DNA from: an uncultured Clostridia bacterium | Lineage (GTDB): Bacteria > Bacillota > Clostridia > Christensenellales > Aristaeellaceae | Direction of reading: 5' to 3' | DNA length: 32,781 bases | NCBI GenBank assembly: GCA_934615235.1 | Contig: CAKTTL010000023.1 | Coordinates: forward strand, 1 to 32,781 | Shown here: piece by piece, positions 1 to 7,131 of the stretch | Layout: the number at the start of each line of letters is the position of its first letter | How positions within the stretch are numbered: the first letter of the stretch is position 1 | Notes under the pieces: generated by a model | Seen by the model: the letters and a program-made list of their open reading frames with translations, nothing else | The model's database searches: none | Told to the model about the DNA's origin: nothing | Made by a program: the position numbers and the translations under genes

Positions 1-2
1 AT

Positions 3-635
3 AACCGTGATTTTGAATCTGTGGAGCAGATGAACGAAGTGATGATAGAAAAGTGGAATAAAAAGGTCCACGCTCGCGATGAGGTCGTAATCCTTGGCGA
101 CCTGTCTCTTGGCAACGGAAAGGAAACCAACGAAATACTGTGTCGGCTGAAGGGACGACTCTGCTTGATCCGTGGAAATCACGATGAGAGGTACTTAAGG
201 GACATGGATTTTGACGCATCCCGGTTTGAATGGGTCAAGGACTATGCGGAGATCCATGACAATAAGCGGAAAATCGTGCTGATGCACTACCCGATATTCT
301 GCTATAACAGACAGTTCCGGCGAGGAGCGAATGGAACACCGTTGACCTACATGCTGCATGGCCACATCCACAAAACCGCAGATCAGGAGCTGGTGGACAG
401 GTTTTGCAAAGAGACCAGAGCCACGCTGCGGAAAAGTGCCCATCAGGAAGAAGAACTGCCGGTGCCATGCCAGATGATCAACTGCTTCTGTATGTATTCG
501 GATTACACGCCGCTGACGCTGGAAGAGTGGGTGGAGTGTGATCAAAAGCGGCGCGACGCAGACCGGCGTGAGAGGCTGTTCCGTGCATTAGACGAATTTT
601 CGACGGATTTTATGAGTGATGGACGCTGCCAATAA
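3..635 (+). CDS. Metallophosphoesterase, 5'-truncated by window edge
   Basis: Calcineurin-like phosphoesterase of the small phage/bacterial type, expected to hydrolyse phosphoesters using two metal ions. The frame is open from base 3 (NRDFESVEQMNEV...), and in this family that segment follows an N-terminal DTHxGH metal motif, so the true start lies before the window; the GTG at 21 is internal. Visible motifs are GDLSLGN (the GD metal box), IRGNHD (the GNHD box), LMHYP and LHGHIH (the GHxH box). The C-terminal ~80 residues are charged and not diagnostic. Such genes are common in Clostridia prophages, which fits the phage genes downstream. Family call is secure; substrate is unknown. Confidence 0.88.
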   Translation, partial: NRDFESVEQMNEVMIEKWNKKVHARDEVVILGDLSLGNGKETNEILCRLKGRLCLIRGNHDERYLRDMDFDASRFEWVKDYAEIHDNKRKIVLMHYPIFCYNRQFRRGANGTPLTYMLHGHIHKTADQELVDRFCKETRATLRKSAHQEEELPVPCQMINCFCMYSDYTPLTLEEWVECDQKRRDADRRERLFRALDEFSTDFMSDGRCQ

Positions 636-645
636 TGGAAAAGAC

Positions 646-725
646 GGAATTTTGTCGCAAACAGTGCCTTAGAAAGTGAGAATTTTGTTGCAGTAAGCAC
701 TTCAAAAGTCAGGAAAATTGTCGCA
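646..725 (+). repeat. Three degenerate direct repeats with 33-nt period
   Basis: A core reading AATTTTGTCGCA recurs at 648-659, at 681-692 (AATTTTGTTGCA) and at 714-725 (AAAATTGTCGCA). The copies start exactly 33 nt apart, and the sequence between them is only weakly similar. They sit between the phosphoesterase stop and the next small ORF, at the edge of an AT-rich block. Role unknown; iteron-like protein-binding sites or a recombination scar are possible. Confidence 0.5.
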
Positions 726-770
726 GCCAAATTGTGCTGTGGGATAAGAATAAGGGATGAGGTGTTTCAT

Positions 771-974
771 TTGAACAAGCTCTATGAAGATTACATAAGA
801 GAAAGGGTACACGAGCATCTAATCGAAATGGCAAAGCGAATGCTGGAGGATAACGCTCTCTCGCTTAAGAAGATTGCTGAGTATTCCGGTTTGGAGCTGG
901 AAGAAATTTTAGACCTGCAAATGGGCATGCAAAAAATAAAAACGATTTTTCAGTTGATATTTTTTGAGACGTGA
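771..974 (+). CDS. Small helix-turn-helix-like protein, possible fragment
   Basis: A 67-residue protein if started at TTG 771, which has a purine-rich GGGATGAGG about 9 nt upstream; an in-frame TTG at 732 would add 13 residues but has no ribosome site. The segment AKRMLEDNALSLKKIAEYSGLELEEILDL resembles the helical tail (motif of the form ML..G.lsl.kIAeysGLsleEI) found at the C-terminus of Rpn/PD-(D/E)XK family transposase-nucleases. It may therefore be the leftover tail of such a gene rather than a full protein. No catalytic residues are present. It precedes the ATPase gene by about 60 nt. Confidence 0.5.
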   Translation: MNKLYEDYIRERVHEHLIEMAKRMLEDNALSLKKIAEYSGLELEEILDLQMGMQKIKTIFQLIFFET

Positions 975-1034
975 GTTATAATAAGCATGAGAACTAATAA
1001 AAACACGAAAAGTGTTTTTAATGGAGGATGGCTT

Positions 1035-2186
1035 ATGAAGGTGCTTCGTATTGTGGCAAACGGTCTGCCACTGTTTAAGCAGGAACTGGACTTGGTGTTT
1101 TATGCGCAGCAGCGTGTTTGCGATGAAGATAAGGAAAGCCTCTTTAGCTTGGGGCAGAATATGTATCTGCATATGGCAAATGCGTTTATTGGAATTAACG
1201 CATCTGGTAAGACCTCCGTACTAAAGGTGATCCAATTGGCTCTCAGCATTTTGAATAATGAGCCGATCAACCATGTAGAAGCAAAAACGATTCTGGGGGC
1301 TACAGAAAAAGCCACTTTTAATATCTTTTTCCTAGACAAAGAGCAAAATGTATGCTGCCTTGAAACGGAAATTGCATCCAGAAAAGGGAAAAGTGGCGAG
1401 TACACATATTATATTTTAAATGAAAAGCTGTGGGAAAAGCCGCTGCAAAGCGTTAAAAGCAAGAAGTATCTTACTGATTTTAGCGAGATGACACCTGTTT
1501 CTGTACGCAATGCAGATGAATTGTTCCTGTCAGATGATGTCAGTTTTGTTATTGCGCACAACAAGAAAGCTAATGATAGTTTGGATATATGTAGCCTTCT
1601 TTCTTATACAAATGTAAATGTTCTGCCATTTACAGAAGATATCCCGGTAGATGTTATTGCGTTTCTTGATCCAACGATTGAAAAACTCTGCTTTGAACGT
1701 AATGAAACAAAACAGATAATTCATCTAAAATTCTATGATGAAGACGAAATGGTTTTGAATAATGCGCAGGAATTGGAAAGATACCTGTCTTCCGGCACAA
1801 TAAAAGGAATTGTAACTTTTTCGATGGTTAAAGAAGTACTTCGGTCTGGCGGATATCTTTTGGTTGACGAGATAGAAAATCATTTTAATAAAGAAATTGT
1901 AATGACCTTGATTCGTTTCTTTATGGATGCGCGACTGAATAAAAAAGGCGGCGTGCTGATTTTTACAACGCATTATCCTGAGATTTTGGATGAATATGAC
2001 CGCAATGACGCAATCAACATTGTGAGAAATAGAAAAGGCATTACCGTAAATAATCTAAGCAATATTCTGAAGAGAAACGACATCAAGAAAAGCGATGCAT
2101 ACCAGAGCGGTTTCCTTGAGGGAACGACTCCTGCATATGAGGCTTATATTCGCTTGAAGAAAAGTCTTTCTGCATCTGTAAACTAA
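1035..2186 (+). CDS. AAA/ABC-type ATPase of a two-gene cassette
   Basis: A 383-residue ATPase. The start at ATG 1035 is chosen because GGAGG lies 7 nt upstream; an in-frame ATG at 987 has no ribosome site. Walker A is GINASGKT (residues 53-60), Walker B is LLVDEIENHF (about 275-284), and an H-loop-like TTHYPEILDE follows. This is the layout of RecF/SMC-like AAA_21 ATPases such as RloA, PtuA, AriA and the OLD nucleases, but no nuclease domain is fused to it. The stop is 12 nt before the next gene, so the two are co-transcribed. The pair is noticeably AT-rich compared with both flanks. Role in phage defence is inferred from architecture and prophage context, not shown. Confidence 0.85.
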   Translation: MKVLRIVANGLPLFKQELDLVFYAQQRVCDEDKESLFSLGQNMYLHMANAFIGINASGKTSVLKVIQLALSILNNEPINHVEAKTILGATEKATFNIFFLDKEQNVCCLETEIASRKGKSGEYTYYILNEKLWEKPLQSVKSKKYLTDFSEMTPVSVRNADELFLSDDVSFVIAHNKKANDSLDICSLLSYTNVNVLPFTEDIPVDVIAFLDPTIEKLCFERNETKQIIHLKFYDEDEMVLNNAQELERYLSSGTIKGIVTFSMVKEVLRSGGYLLVDEIENHFNKEIVMTLIRFFMDARLNKKGGVLIFTTHYPEILDEYDRNDAINIVRNRKGITVNNLSNILKRNDIKKSDAYQSGFLEGTTPAYEAYIRLKKSLSASVN

Positions 2187-2198
2187 GGAGGCAGGAAG

Positions 2199-2717
2199 AT
2201 GGAACTGGCAAAATATAAGGCGTGTATCTGCGAGGGTTCGGCAGAAGCAGCAATTATTGACATATTGGTGGATAATGGATTGCTGATTTTTTCAAGAGAT
2301 GAAATGCTGGATGAGAAGGTCATCCGTTGCCGAAACGCAAAAAGATTTGAAGAGCAACATTTGAGAAAAGGGTTTAATGCACAGATTTCAATTATCAGAA
2401 TTCTGGATTCAAGGCGCGAGGAATTTCGTCTGAGTAAGGCATATGAACATAAAATCGACGTGATAAATGTTGTTATAGCACCTGAAATCGAAATGTTGAT
2501 AATTCACAGCGAAGGCATGTATGACAAGTTTAAGCGTTCCGGAAAAAAGCCGAGTGAATTTTGCAAGGTGGATTTGAAAATGCACGATGTGAAATCCTAT
2601 GAATTTGTACACGACTACTTTAGTGATACACGGAAGTTGGTCGACGCAATCCATGAATATCGCAGGACAGCTAATATTCCAAGAGGAGAGTACAGCTTGG
2701 CGGATTTATTGAAGTGA
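2199..2717 (+). CDS. TOPRIM/RloB-like partner of the ATPase
   Basis: A 172-residue protein beginning MELAKYKACICEG, with AGGAGG 8 nt before the start and 12 nt after the ATPase stop. The opening (CICEGSAEAAIID, E12-G13) resembles motif 1 of TOPRIM domains (hydrophobic strand followed by EG and then E). A second strand ends in ILDSRREEF (D70) and a third carries IAPEIEMLIIH, similar in spacing to the NPxFExWLLxHF block of RloB. A full TOPRIM DxD is not visible, so the nuclease assignment is tentative. Its 3' end, including the stop, is duplicated as a 22-bp tandem repeat. It is most likely the effector of the preceding ATPase. Confidence 0.6.
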   Translation: MELAKYKACICEGSAEAAIIDILVDNGLLIFSRDEMLDEKVIRCRNAKRFEEQHLRKGFNAQISIIRILDSRREEFRLSKAYEHKIDVINVVIAPEIEMLIIHSEGMYDKFKRSGKKPSEFCKVDLKMHDVKSYEFVHDYFSDTRKLVDAIHEYRRTANIPRGEYSLADLLK

Positions 2718-2744
2718 GGACAGGCGGATTTATTGAAGTGAGGA
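2699..2744 (+). repeat. 22-bp perfect tandem repeat over a gene's stop codon
   Basis: The 22 bases starting GGCGGATTTATTGAAG occur at 2699-2720 and again at 2723-2744, separated by CA (period 24). The first copy encodes the last residues and stop of the TOPRIM-like gene. It looks like a recent local duplication. Confidence 0.9.
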
Positions 2745-2752
2745 TTAAAGAC

Positions 2753-2781
2753 TTGCAAAAGATAACTCAATAACGTATAAT
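2753..2781 (+). promoter_or_regulatory. Strong sigma-A promoter for ncRNA 1
   Basis: TTGCAA (2753-2758), a 17-bp spacer and a perfect TATAAT (2776-2781). The predicted transcription start is about 2788, at the beginning of a structured non-coding stretch. Confidence 0.8.
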
Positions 2782-2974
2782 AAGAATGAACCCGAAGGTT
2801 CCGTGCGGCGGCACGTTAAAGCTGTGCTCCGGTTAGGGAGGTTAATTACTAACTCCTTGTGATACTCGGAAGGGTATTGAGCCCACACCTGGGATATATG
2901 GTGAGTCTGCGTTGGGGACTTGAATTTCTGACGACTACTGGTGTTCGGAAGGACATCGAGGCTGACAGCCAGCA

Positions 2975-3002
2975 TTAAAACACGCATCTTAAAACACGCA
3001 TC
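2975..3002 (+). repeat. 14-bp perfect tandem repeat
   Basis: TTAAAACACGCATC occurs twice back to back (2975-2988 and 2989-3002), between the last hairpin of ncRNA 1 and its terminator. It may be a slippage duplication. Confidence 0.9.
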
Positions 3003-3012
3003 TTAGATTAAG

Positions 3013-3042
3013 ACACTGGATAATGAAGAGGCCGGTGTTTTT
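3013..3042 (+). terminator. Intrinsic terminator of ncRNA 1
   Basis: Stem ACACTGG (3013-3019) pairs with CCGGTGT (3032-3038) with one G-U pair, followed directly by TTTTT (3038-3042). Confidence 0.75.
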
Positions 3043-3047
3043 CATAC

Positions 3048-3076
3048 TTGCAACCCCTTGACACATATGTTATAAT
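3048..3076 (+). promoter_or_regulatory. Second TTGCAA-N17-TATAAT promoter
   Basis: TTGCAA (3048-3053), 17-bp spacer, TATAAT (3071-3076): the same boxes and spacing as the promoter of ncRNA 1. An overlapping TTGACA at 3058 is too close to the -10 to be its partner. A perfect 8-bp-arm dyad overlaps the -10 and start site. Confidence 0.75.
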
Positions 3077-3093
3077 GGGCTTGTAAAGCCCAT
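3075..3093. promoter_or_regulatory. Palindromic operator-like dyad over -10/+1
   Basis: ATGGGCTT-gta-AAGCCCAT, perfect arms of 8 bp. Its position over the end of the -10 box and the predicted start is where a repressor would block transcription. It could also be the 5' hairpin of the transcript. Confidence 0.5.
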
Positions 3094-3189
3094 TAGGGAA
3101 CAAAATACAAAGTTTCCAGTTGGCAGAGCAGAATACAGATTTTAGAGCAGTCGCGTAGTGTGTGCTATGTGACTGCTTTTTCTTTTTAT
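3083..3189 (+). ncRNA. Short non-coding transcript unit (ncRNA 2)
   Basis: About 105 nt between a good promoter and a strong intrinsic terminator, with no ORF. It may be a small RNA or the attenuated leader of the helicase gene that once followed. A 15-nt stretch at 3117-3131 (CAGTTGGCAGAGCAG) resembles a tRNA D-arm, but there is no rest of a tRNA. Confidence 0.4.
3146..3189 (+). terminator. Intrinsic terminator before truncated helicase
   Basis: AGCAGTC (3146-3152) pairs with GACTGCT (3171-3177), and the stem continues inward through G-U pairs to GTAG/CTAT. A long T-rich tail follows (3177-3189). It would shield the downstream helicase remnant from the ncRNA promoters. Confidence 0.85.
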
Positions 3190-3223
3190 TACGAAATTAG
3201 CCGAAACTAACCGTTGCGGTTAA

Positions 3224-4510
3224 GGCAAGACCGTCATTACCCTGACCGCAATCCAAGACCTCATGCTGAACACATTCGAGGTCAACAAGGTCCTCATCAT
3301 CGCACCGCTTCGTGTCGCAAGAGACACGTGGCCGGCTGAGATTGAGAAGTGGGATCACCTGAAAAATCTGGACATTTCAATCGTCGTGGGCGATGTGAAG
3401 ACACGCATTGCCGCCGTCCACCATCCGGCCATGATCTATGTGGTCAACCGTGAAAACGTCAAGTGGCTGGTTGAGTACTACGAGAAGAATGGGATGCGCT
3501 GGGACTTCAGCATGGTGGTCATTGACGAGCTATCCTCGTTCAAGAACTACCAGTCCCAGCGTTTTAAGTTCCTGCGAAAAGTCCGACCGTATGTGAAGCG
3601 GTGGGTCGGGCTGACCGGCACACCGTCCTCCAATGGTCTTATGGATCTCTGGGCGGAGATCGGAATTTTGGATGGAGGAGAGCGTTTGGGTAAGTTCATC
3701 GGTCGCTACCGAGAAGCATATTTCAAGGCAGCATCCATGAACCCGTCCAGCGGCGTGGTGTTCCAGTACAAGCCAAAAGAGGGAGCCGAGGAGCTGATCT
3801 ACCAGCGTATTTCGGACATCACCATCTCCATGAAGGCACTGGACTACCTGAATATGCCGGACTGCGTCCCGACACGGTACGAGGTCGAGATGAACGCCGA
3901 GGAGCGCAAGCTCTACGATATGCTCAAGCAGGAGCTCCTGATCCCCTTGAAGGACGGGGACATAGATGCTGCCAATGCTGCATCGCTGACTGGAAAATTG
4001 TTGCAGATGAGTAATGGCGCAGTCTATGACGAAAACGGCAAGGCGAGAGTTCTGCACGACCACAAACTGGAAGTACTGGAGGACTTGATCGAAGCCGCCA
4101 ACGGCCAGTCGGTGCTGGTGGCGTACTGGTTCAAGCATGACCGGGAGCGCATCATTAACCATCTGGAAAAGCTCAAGATCCCCGTGTGGGATATCAAGAC
4201 CAGTGGTGACATCAAGGACTGGAACGCCGGAAAGATCCCGGTTGCCCTGATCCACCCGGCATCTGCCGGACACGGTCTAAACATCCAGCAGGGCGGACAT
4301 ATTCTGGTCTGGTTCGGTCTGACTTGGAGCCTTGAACTCTACCAGCAGACCAATGCCCGCCTCTGGCGGCAAGGCCAGACACAGGTGGTCACCATCCACC
4401 ACATCATCACCAAGGACACGGTGGATGAGGACGTGATGGCAGCTCTGGAACAGAAGGACATGACACAAGAAAAGCTGATTTCTGCCGTCAAAGCACGGCT
4501 GGAAGCATGA
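3224..4510 (+). pseudogene. SNF2/DEAD-like phage helicase, 5'-truncated at Walker A
   Basis: Superfamily 2 helicase of the SNF2 type usual in Clostridia phage replication modules. The frame opens after an in-frame TAA (3221-3223) with codons for GKTVITLTAIQDLM, i.e. the last three residues of the Walker A motif and what follows; the glycines before GKT and the whole N-terminus are missing. Downstream motifs are intact: VVIDELSSF (motif II), GLTGTPSSNGL (motif III), AGHGLNIQQGG (motif V) and NARLWRQGQ (motif VI). Translation could begin at ATG 3263 (415 residues), but without the P-loop ATP hydrolysis should fail. The break sits at the edge of the AT-rich cargo and ncRNA block, suggesting that block replaced the 5' end. 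Confidence 0.8.
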
Positions 4511-4526
4511 AACACGAGGAAAGAGA

Positions 4527-5282
4527 ATGGATAAGATTTTGTTTTTGAAGGAAGCCGACCGTATGACGGTATCGGAGACGAATGCCGGAACTCGGGAGTA
4601 CGTCTACAAGAAGGCGGCTCCCGTGACGGGCACGAAGCCCAAGCGAGACGAGGCGGGGTTCATTGCTCCGTATGCGATGTTCCGCCCTATCCGAGAGCCG
4701 GGCTTGCTCTGTGAGCTGCTGGGTGATAACCCGGTGCGCCGCTGTGCAGACCTCAAGATGAACCTCGACTTCCTGATGAAGGAAGCCTATGAGCACATGA
4801 TCGAGCAGATGATGTGCAGCACACGCCTGAACGAGATTCGCTGCCAGATGCACATGTGCAAGGAAGACCGAGCAATGGAGCACTACGCTCGGATGGCAGA
4901 GAAAGGCGTGTCAGTCGATGCACCCAAGGTCACCACGCAGGAGCAGCGCAAGGCCATTTTGAACGCTGTCACCTGGAAATACGACTGGATCCAGCAGAAC
5001 AAAAAGCGATGCTTCCAGTTTGCTGAGGTCATCATTGCTCGCCAGAAGAACGGCGGAACGAAGAACCTGCAGGAATCTCGGTTTGTGGAGGACTTCATCC
5101 AGTATGCCGCAACCCTGCCGGAACCCAACCGCAGAGTGCTGGACATGATGTACGAAGCTGCCTGGCACATCATCTGCATCTACCGCTTTGGGATGACCAG
5201 GGATCAGGTGCCGGAGCCCTGGTACGACACGGTCAGTGAGGTTCGCAAGAACGGCAAGGAACACGCCGATGGGAAATGTTGA
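4527..5282 (+). CDS. Uncharacterised phage protein
   Basis: A 251-residue protein with GAGGAAAGAG 4-13 nt before ATG 4527, lying 16 nt after the helicase stop. No family is recognised. The N-terminal ~45 residues are rich in T, K and G; the rest is mostly helical and rich in Met, Cys and Trp, with clusters such as EAYEHMIEQMMCS and MHMCKEDRAMEHYARM. No signal peptide or membrane segment. It overlaps the next gene by 14 nt, so it belongs to the phage operon 3224-7005. Position after a SNF2 helicase is common for conserved hypothetical phage genes, but function cannot be assigned. Confidence 0.8.
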   Translation: MDKILFLKEADRMTVSETNAGTREYVYKKAAPVTGTKPKRDEAGFIAPYAMFRPIREPGLLCELLGDNPVRRCADLKMNLDFLMKEAYEHMIEQMMCSTRLNEIRCQMHMCKEDRAMEHYARMAEKGVSVDAPKVTTQEQRKAILNAVTWKYDWIQQNKKRCFQFAEVIIARQKNGGTKNLQESRFVEDFIQYAATLPEPNRRVLDMMYEAAWHIICIYRFGMTRDQVPEPWYDTVSEVRKNGKEHADGKC

Positions 5283-5598
5283 GTATGCCGAGTGCTATGC
5301 AGAACTGGCAAACGCCATCGTTTTGCAGGCATTCAAGGATTATCGGAAGGCACTGTTCAAGCTGGTGCAGGAGCCGCAAGAATGGAAACACCGGTCCAGC
5401 AAAAAGAAACTGGAGCGATTCTTCCACTCGAAGTGGTATCGCACCCTGACCGATCTGGACCCGGCGATCCTGATGCAGGAGGCAAAGCGGCAGGCAGATA
5501 TCAATGTGGAACGCTGGGAGCGAGGCAGGGCAAGAGCACGGGAACGAGCCGAGAGAAAAGCCGCAAAAAAGAATCTCTCGGCTGCGGCAGTCATGTGA
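5269..5598 (+). CDS. Small basic phage protein, unknown function
   Basis: A 109-residue protein. ATG 5269 is chosen because AAGGA ends 8 nt upstream; the start overlaps the previous gene by 14 nt, indicating translational coupling. The sequence MGNVEYAECYAELANAIVL leads into a Trp/Lys-rich central part (QEWKHRSSKKKLERFFHSKW) and a strongly basic, helical Arg/Ala tail (RARARERAERKAAKK). It looks like a small nucleic-acid-associated phage protein, which is inference from charge only. No known domain recognised. Confidence 0.75.
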   Translation: MGNVEYAECYAELANAIVLQAFKDYRKALFKLVQEPQEWKHRSSKKKLERFFHSKWYRTLTDLDPAILMQEAKRQADINVERWERGRARARERAERKAAKKNLSAAAVM

Positions 5599-5631
5599 TA
5601 CAGAACATCGGTCAGAAAGGAGGGCTTGACC

Positions 5632-6180
5632 ATGAGCGAAGAAACACATCCCGGTGAGGCGCAGATCTCTGTTGGAACACCGGATTATATGGAAAAAGCC
5701 AGAGAACTGGCCGATTCCTATCCACAGCTTCTGGCGAGAAAGCAGGAACTTAAGCAACAGATCGATGAATCCTCTGCTTGGTTTTACACGCGGGAGGAAA
5801 TCATCTACAAACTGTCGCAGGGAGCACATGAGCAGGGAGAACGGGTCAAAACCAGCGGCACCTCCAACCCGGTGGAGCGCACCGTCCTCAACTGCGACAA
5901 GGTGCTGGCATCTATGAACCGGGAGATCCAGAAACGGCGGGAGGAGGAACTGATCACTCCGTACCGCCGGGTCTGTGAGGAGATCGAGTTGTTTGAGATC
6001 GGGCTGCGCAGTCTGCGTGCGCGGACACAACTCGTTGCCCGGCAGCTCTTTGTGCAGCGGAAAGCCATCCCCACGGTGGAGGATGATGCAGGAAAACCGC
6101 TGGGTCGGAAAACTGTGGAGGCTGAGCGGGAGAGGGCACTTACTGGGATTGCCCAGACGCTGGAACGATTGGAGGCGTAA
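5632..6180 (+). CDS. Coiled-coil phage protein, unknown function
   Basis: A 182-residue protein. ATG 5632 follows AAAGGAGGG by 8 nt; a TTG at 5626 is in frame but too close to that site. The protein is almost entirely helical with heptad-like Leu/Glu/Arg patterns in two stretches (about residues 20-50 and 85-150), separated by a polar linker with NPVERTVLNCDK. Helical proteins of this size in late Clostridia prophage modules are sometimes RinA/DUF1492-like transcription activators, but I see no sigma-like region 4 helix-turn-helix, so that is only a possibility. Confidence 0.75.
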   Translation: MSEETHPGEAQISVGTPDYMEKARELADSYPQLLARKQELKQQIDESSAWFYTREEIIYKLSQGAHEQGERVKTSGTSNPVERTVLNCDKVLASMNREIQKRREEELITPYRRVCEEIELFEIGLRSLRARTQLVARQLFVQRKAIPTVEDDAGKPLGRKTVEAERERALTGIAQTLERLEA

Positions 6181-6186
6181 TTTTGA

Positions 6187-7005
6187 AAGATACAGAGAAG
6201 GTACAGCAGCAACGTACGGCTGATCTCTGCAATCAAGAATTCCAGTGCTGCGCAAGAGTGTTTCACGGGCACGGGACGGCACTGGTATGGCCCAGAGCAT
6301 CGGATTTATCAGAAACCGGCCAAAATCATTGTAAGTCCAAAGCGGACGCTGGAAGCAGCGGCACCGTATGCCTATGCAGGAAAGAAAGTTTGTATTTTGA
6401 ATTTTGCCTCTGCAACCAATCCGGGTGGAGGTGTGACCAAAGGTTCATCTGCACAAGAAGAAGCCATCTGCCGCTGCTCTACACTCTATGCAAACCTGAA
6501 GGAGCAGTACGCATGGAATGCTTTTTATGCTCCACACCGCCGCGCACATGACCCGTTGCACAATGATGACTGCATCTACACGCCGGGCGTGATGGTTTTT
6601 AAGTCGGACACGGATTACCCGCAGTTGTTGCCGGAAGAAAAGTGGTATTCGGTCAATGTCCTGACTTACGCTGCACCCAACCTGCGGGAGCGTCCCAGCA
6701 ACGAAATGAACGCAGGTGATGGCGATGCCGCCGTGCATATCAGCAGGGAAGACCTGCAAGCCATGCATGAAAAACGGATGCGTCGGGTGCTGGAAATTGC
6801 ATGGAGAAAAGGAAATGAGGTTGTGATTCTTGGCGCATTTGGCTGCGGTGCATTCCGTAACCCGCCGGCGGTTGTGGCGCAGGCGATGAAAACGGTAGCG
6901 CAGGAATACCGGAAAAACTTTGAAACGATTGAGTTTGCTGTGTACTGCGGAACGCAGTATGACACGAACTATCGAGTATTCCAGCAAATTCTTAGCGGTC
7001 TGTAA
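6187..7005 (+). pseudogene. PARG-like macrodomain protein (TIGR02452), N-terminus disrupted
   Basis: Bacterial poly(ADP-ribose) glycohydrolase-type fold, expected to remove ADP-ribose. The signature GGG-x7-QEE is present (NPGGGVTKGSSAQEEA), followed by CRCSTLYANL, a VNVLTYAAPN block and GAFGCGAFRNPP. Family-like sequence runs back in this frame to about 6214 (VRLISAIKNSSAAQECFTG), but the frame is closed by TGA at 6184-6186 and has no ATG, GTG or TTG before TTG 6397, which lies in the middle of the domain. A TTG start at 6183 exists one frame away (LKDTEKVQQQ), so a single-base indel between 6183 and ~6214 is the simplest explanation. A non-standard start (CTG 6220) or a sequencing error remain possible. 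Confidence 0.75.
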
Positions 7006-7131
7006 GCCGCTGCCATGGTCGGTGCGGAGACTTAAAACACACACGAGCGCAGGGGAACACTGTGAAAAAACCAGGAGATGCGGCGTGCCTTGGAGCGCGC
7101 CGTTCTCCAACTTAGCGGTCGGTGCGGAGAC
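6991..7131 (+). repeat. Direct repeats at mobile-element/MATE junction
   Basis: CTTAGCGGTC occurs at 6991-7000 and 7111-7120. GGTCGGTGCGGAGAC occurs at 7017-7031 and 7117-7131, exactly 100 nt apart. In the second copy the two blocks are fused, in the first they are split by 20 nt. The first copy covers the last codons of the PARG-like gene; the second abuts the truncated MATE gene. This looks like a recombination or attachment-site scar. Confidence 0.7.

Larger units (their letters stand above)
2788..3042 (+). ncRNA. Unidentified structured RNA, about 255 nt
   Basis: A non-coding unit bounded by a near-consensus promoter and an intrinsic terminator. Hairpins that can be read directly: AACC/GGTT (2789-2800), CGTGC-GGCG-GCACG (2802-2815), GGAG(G)TTA/TAACTCC (2837-2856), TACTC-GGAA-GGGTA (2863-2876), CACC/GGTG (2885-2903), GGTGTTC-GGAA-GGACATC (2940-2957) and GGCT-gac-AGCC (2960-2970). 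Two of them are capped by the same GGAA (GNRA) tetraloop, typical of RNAs with tertiary contacts. No convincing ORF fills it. I could not match it by memory to 6S, SRP, RNase P or tmRNA; large Clostridia RNAs such as the raiA motif are untested alternatives. Confidence 0.6.

Noticed and set aside
646..725. CRISPR array
   Set aside because: Only three degenerate 12-nt cores, no constant repeat length, and no cas genes in the window.
2788..3042. Group II intron or 6S RNA
   Set aside because: No domain V sequence, no reverse transcriptase, and no long closing helix with a central bubble of the 6S type could be drawn by eye.
3058..3076. TTGACA close to TATAAT as a promoter
   Set aside because: The spacer is only 7 bp; TTGCAA at 3048 with a 17-bp spacer is the workable -35.
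3117..3131. tRNA D-arm-like string CAGTTGGCAGAGCAG
   Set aside because: No acceptor, anticodon or T-arm (no GGTTCGA block) can be found around it, so it is not a tRNA gene and only weakly supports a tRNA attachment-site origin.
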